64,000 nt of DNA from Paenibacillus sp. LHD-117 (GTDB lineage: Bacteria; Bacillota; Bacilli; Paenibacillales; Paenibacillaceae): positions 36,977-100,976 of the forward strand of contig NZ_JAVFVT010000028.1 of the NCBI RefSeq assembly GCF_030929555.1. Direction: 5' to 3'. Each line of letters begins with the position of its first letter. The first letter of the stretch is position 1. Made by a program: the position numbers and the translations under genes. Positions 61,374-64,000 of this stretch are shown here, one piece after another. The notes under the pieces were generated by a model that had not been told where the DNA came from, made no database searches, and saw only the letters and a list, made by a program, of their open reading frames with translations.

Positions 61374-62266
61374 CGAGAAGGCGGATGAGTCTGCAGCAGA
61401 GAAAGGCGGCGCTAGGCATCATCTTTGTTGCGCCCTGGCTTTTCGGGTTTGTGATTCTATTCCTCATTCCTCTTTATGAATCGTTTCTGTACAGCCTGAA
61501 TACACTCACGCTAGGCAAGGGCGGGTTCGATACGCAATACGCCGGATTCGCGTTCTATAAGGAGCTGTTCCGGTCTCACCCGACATTCACGCGCACGCTG
61601 CTGGAAGCCGTGAGCGACATCGTGATTAATGTTCCTTCCATCACGATATTCAGCTTGTTCGTCGCAACGCTAATTAACCAGAAGTTCAGGGGCAGAGTAT
61701 TCGCCCGCTCCATCTTCTTCTTGCCGGTGCTGCTGGCCGCGCCCGTCCTGTCGCTGGAGAACAGCTCGCAGATGGCGTCCATCGCGTCTTCCGTCACTGG
61801 CGCATCAGAGGATGGGGGGCTCGCCTTTACGAGCTTCGAGCTGCAGAGGCTGCTGCTGGAGGCGGGAGTCGGCGGCGTTATCGTCGATTATGTGACAGGC
61901 TCGGTCGATCGGATTTACGAGGTGATTAGCTCTTCCGGCGTGCAGATCCTGATTTTCCTCGCCGCTCTGCAATCCATCTCGCCGTCGCTGTACGAGGCGG
62001 CCAAAATCGAGGGGACGACGGGCTACGAGGCGTTCTGGAAAATAACCTTTCCGATGATCAGTCCCATTCTGCTGACGAACGTCGTCTACACGATCGTGGA
62101 CGCGTACAGCCGAAACGCGCTTAGCCAGATGATTACGGATACGGCGTTCCAATCGCTGAACTTCAGCTTAAGCGCCGCGATGGCGTGGGTTTATTTTATT
62201 GTGGTGGGACTGATCCTGCTGCTCACGACGACGTTGATCTCGCGCAAAGTATTCTATTACGACTAA
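61370..62266 (+). CDS. Sugar ABC transporter permease, set 2, first subunit
   Basis: A 298-residue MalF/UgpA-type permease. The first membrane helix is at about 15-38 (FVAPWLFGFVILFLIPLYESFL), and the EAA loop 'EAAKIEGTTGYEAFWKITFPM' at about 208-228. A long extracytoplasmic insertion between TM3 and TM4 (about 125-185) is unusual. The start overlaps the DUF5696 gene end. It pairs with the next gene. Confidence 0.9.
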   Translation: MTRRRMSLQQRKAALGIIFVAPWLFGFVILFLIPLYESFLYSLNTLTLGKGGFDTQYAGFAFYKELFRSHPTFTRTLLEAVSDIVINVPSITIFSLFVATLINQKFRGRVFARSIFFLPVLLAAPVLSLENSSQMASIASSVTGASEDGGLAFTSFELQRLLLEAGVGGVIVDYVTGSVDRIYEVISSSGVQILIFLAALQSISPSLYEAAKIEGTTGYEAFWKITFPMISPILLTNVVYTIVDAYSRNALSQMITDTAFQSLNFSLSAAMAWVYFIVVGLILLLTTTLISRKVFYYD

Positions 62267-62287
62267 TGGATGAAGGAGGAGATTGGC

Positions 62288-63250
62288 GTGAAGCTTGCCG
62301 TTCGTACGCGCGCGGAAGTTTGGGCAGGGCGGGCCCGCCGCTTGCATCCCGTTAACTGGGCGAAGCATTGGAGCTGGGTAACGTTGCGCACGATCCTTGT
62401 CGTGGGGTTTTGTTTCGTCATTCTGTACCCTCTGTTCTTTAAGTTATCGGTTTCCTTCAAGGACAGGGTGGACATTTACGACACCACCGTCCTATGGATT
62501 CCGAAGCATTTCACATGGGAGACGATCCGCATCTCGTTCGAGGCGCTCAGCTATCCCAAGACGGCGCTTAACTCGCTGACGATCGCCGGCATATCGACGC
62601 TGCTGCAGGTCGTGTCCTGTTCGCTTGCGGCTTTCGGCTTCGCGCGGCTGCGCTTCAAGGGAAGCGGCATCCTGTTTGCGTGCGTCATCTTTACGATTAT
62701 CGTGCCGGTGCAGACGATCATGATCACAACGTATTTGAACTACCGCTACTTCGATATTTTCGGCTTGGTGAAGCTGTTCACGGGACAGCAGGGCATCAAC
62801 CTGCTGGACAGCTACTGGCCCTTTATTTTGCAATCCGTGACGGGCATGGGCATTAAGAGCGGGCTGTTCATCTTTATATTCCGCCAGTTTTTCCGCGGCA
62901 TTCCTACGGAGCTGGAGGAGGCGTCCTACATCGATGGCTGCTCCGTCTTCCAGTCGTTTTACCGGATTATGCTGCCGAACGCGGTGCCTGCGATAGTAAC
63001 CGTTATCCTCTTCTCGTTCGTATGGCAGTGGAACGACAATTATTTCGTATCTCTGTTCCTAACGTCCACGGATGTTCTGTCCACGAAGCTGCCCGTCATG
63101 TGGGCCTCCTTCTCGCTGACGGACCCCTTGTACGCTTATTTGGTCAAAAATGCCGGGGAGCTGCTCTTTATCGCCCCGATTGTGCTGCTTTATATGTTTG
63201 CGCAGCGTTATTTCGTGGAAAGCGTCGAGCGAAGCGGGCTTATCGGTTAA
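62288..63250 (+). CDS. Sugar ABC transporter permease, set 2, second subunit
   Basis: A 320-residue MalG-type permease with six membrane segments. The EAA-like loop reads 'ELEEASYIDGCSVFQSFYRI', in which the usual EAA is EEA. GTG 62288 follows AAGGAGGAG at good spacing; an upstream ATG at 62270 would precede that site. It is the last intact gene of the transport run; its stop overlaps the start of the truncated fucosidase (TAATG). Confidence 0.91.
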   Translation: MKLAVRTRAEVWAGRARRLHPVNWAKHWSWVTLRTILVVGFCFVILYPLFFKLSVSFKDRVDIYDTTVLWIPKHFTWETIRISFEALSYPKTALNSLTIAGISTLLQVVSCSLAAFGFARLRFKGSGILFACVIFTIIVPVQTIMITTYLNYRYFDIFGLVKLFTGQQGINLLDSYWPFILQSVTGMGIKSGLFIFIFRQFFRGIPTELEEASYIDGCSVFQSFYRIMLPNAVPAIVTVILFSFVWQWNDNYFVSLFLTSTDVLSTKLPVMWASFSLTDPLYAYLVKNAGELLFIAPIVLLYMFAQRYFVESVERSGLIG

Positions 63251-63810
63251 TGTTACGGTTCCCGGCCGAATGCGATGTGCAGATGAGGAACCATTGGTTC
63301 TATAGCGACCACGACGAACATATGGTGAAAAGTCTGGATGAGCTGCTGGGACTTTATTACCTGTCAATTGACCGGGGAGCCAATCTGCTCCTGAACATCG
63401 GCCCGAACCGGGAAGGCTTATTGCCGCGGAAGGACAAGAAGCATTTGCTTGCGCTCGGTTCGGAGGTCATGCGAAGATTCAGCCATCCCATCGCAAGCTT
63501 TGATCATTGCGTGCTGGAGAACGGAACATGGTACTATGAGGCGGAACAGAGCCATCTGCTCGATCATATCGTCATCGAAGAGGATTTGACGCTGGGGGAA
63601 AGCGTGGAGTCGTTCGTCATCCGAGTCGTGACAGCCCATTCCGCAGCGGAGGTAACGGTATATGAAGGGCGGAATATCGGTCATAAAGCCATTATCCGGC
63701 TTCCTGCGGTGAAGATACGCGGCGTTATTCTCGACATAACGGAAAGCGAAGGCGAACCCGCCATCAGGTGCCTGTCGCTGCATTATGCCGGCGATGCGAC
63801 CGGCCTTTAA
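63250..63810 (+). pseudogene. 5'-truncated GH29 alpha-L-fucosidase
   Basis: 186 codons from ATG 63250. 'RFPAECDVQMRNHWFYSDHD', 'SLDELLGLYYLSIDRGANLL' and 'LNIGPNREGLLPRKDKKHL' match the last part of the GH29 catalytic domain plus a C-terminal beta-sandwich. The N-terminal barrel with the nucleophile Asp is missing, so no activity is expected. It fuses neatly behind the permease stop, which points to a deletion that removed the front of the gene. It may still be translated. Confidence 0.72.
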
Positions 63811-63852
63811 GCGGCATAGAATGGGGACGGAAACGACATTTACAAACATCGG

Positions 63853-63889
63853 CGGCCTGTCGAACATGAAGATCGACAGGCCGTTTTTT
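63853..63889 (+). terminator. Terminator closing the sugar locus
   Basis: A perfect 11-bp stem CGGCCTGTCGA/TCGACAGGCCG followed by six Ts. The putative intron begins at the next base. Confidence 0.92.
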
Positions 63890-64000
63890 GTGCGCTTGGC
63901 AGCGCACTCTACTAAGGAGTGAAAGTCTCCAGTACACCGCAGGTGGCGGAAGTACATAGCCGACACATAGTGCTTAGTCCGTGAGGATAGGTGCGGAGGA
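63890..64000 (+). mobile_element. 5' end of a putative group IIC intron (runs off the window)
   Basis: The sequence begins GTGCGC directly after the terminator T-run and continues with GCAGCGCAC (pairing back), GGAGTGAAAGTCTCC and later CACCGCAGGTGGCGGAAG, all typical of domain I of bacterial group II introns. Insertion immediately behind a Rho-independent terminator is the known target habit of class C introns. The reverse transcriptase would lie beyond the window. Confidence 0.7.

Overview
The window reads as chromosome from a GC-rich Gram-positive bacterium of the Paenibacillaceae (Paenibacillus, Cohnella or a close relative). This rests on the gene families and their order, not on a database search. 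Supporting signs are the hemE-hemH-hemY order, an LtaS-type lipoteichoic acid synthase, YtxH, DUF948, YuzB, YpsA and YtpB proteins, strong AGGAGG-type ribosome binding sites with frequent GTG and TTG starts, YesM/YesN-type two-component genes, and a large carbohydrate-uptake locus. No rRNA or tRNA gene was recognised.

Region 1 (1-34 kb) is mostly housekeeping. It holds the end of the lut (lactate oxidation) operon, a J-domain-like membrane protein and an SGNH esterase. A queuosine operon (queC-queD-queE, then queF and ypsA) sits behind a class I preQ1 riboswitch. Next come many small conserved proteins, racE, an M14 peptidase and a PDZ/Lon-type membrane protease. Then follow ltaS with an rRNA methyltransferase, an MFS exporter, the late heme pathway (hemE, hemH, hemY), a CapA-like protein, a GDPD, a DUF92 protein, pepF, and a cold-shock gene behind a good sigma-A promoter. 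Two families of short MITE-like repeats each occur twice. One has GTTCAAAAAG ends and sits inside the que and hem operons in opposite orientations. The other has TTAACGGAC ends.

Region 2 (34.2-40.4 kb) is accessory-looking. A gene of unknown function is followed by eight units at an exact 50-bp period, each starting with a palindrome or half-palindrome and alternating between two spacer types. An MFS transporter, a YtpB-type terpene synthase and pfkA follow. Then comes a graveyard of broken genes: an AraC C-terminus and relics of transposition proteins.

Region 3 (40.4-63.8 kb) is a plus-strand carbohydrate locus. It contains two paralogous metallophosphoesterases flanking a broken MBL-fold hydrolase and an MFS remnant, then two DUF4091 proteins and a YesM/YesN-like sensor-regulator pair. 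A lipoprotein solute-binding protein with a perfect CcpA cre upstream follows, then a 983-residue fusion of carbohydrate-binding-like and solute-binding domains. After these come a permease pair, an NHL-repeat/YIP1 membrane protein, a DUF5696 protein, a second permease pair and a truncated GH29 fucosidase. No ABC ATPase is present, so an MsmX-type shared ATPase is likely. The pairing of two permease sets with surface proteins of unknown role is the best candidate for a poorly described system. The window ends in what looks like the 5' end of a group IIC intron inserted directly behind a terminator hairpin.
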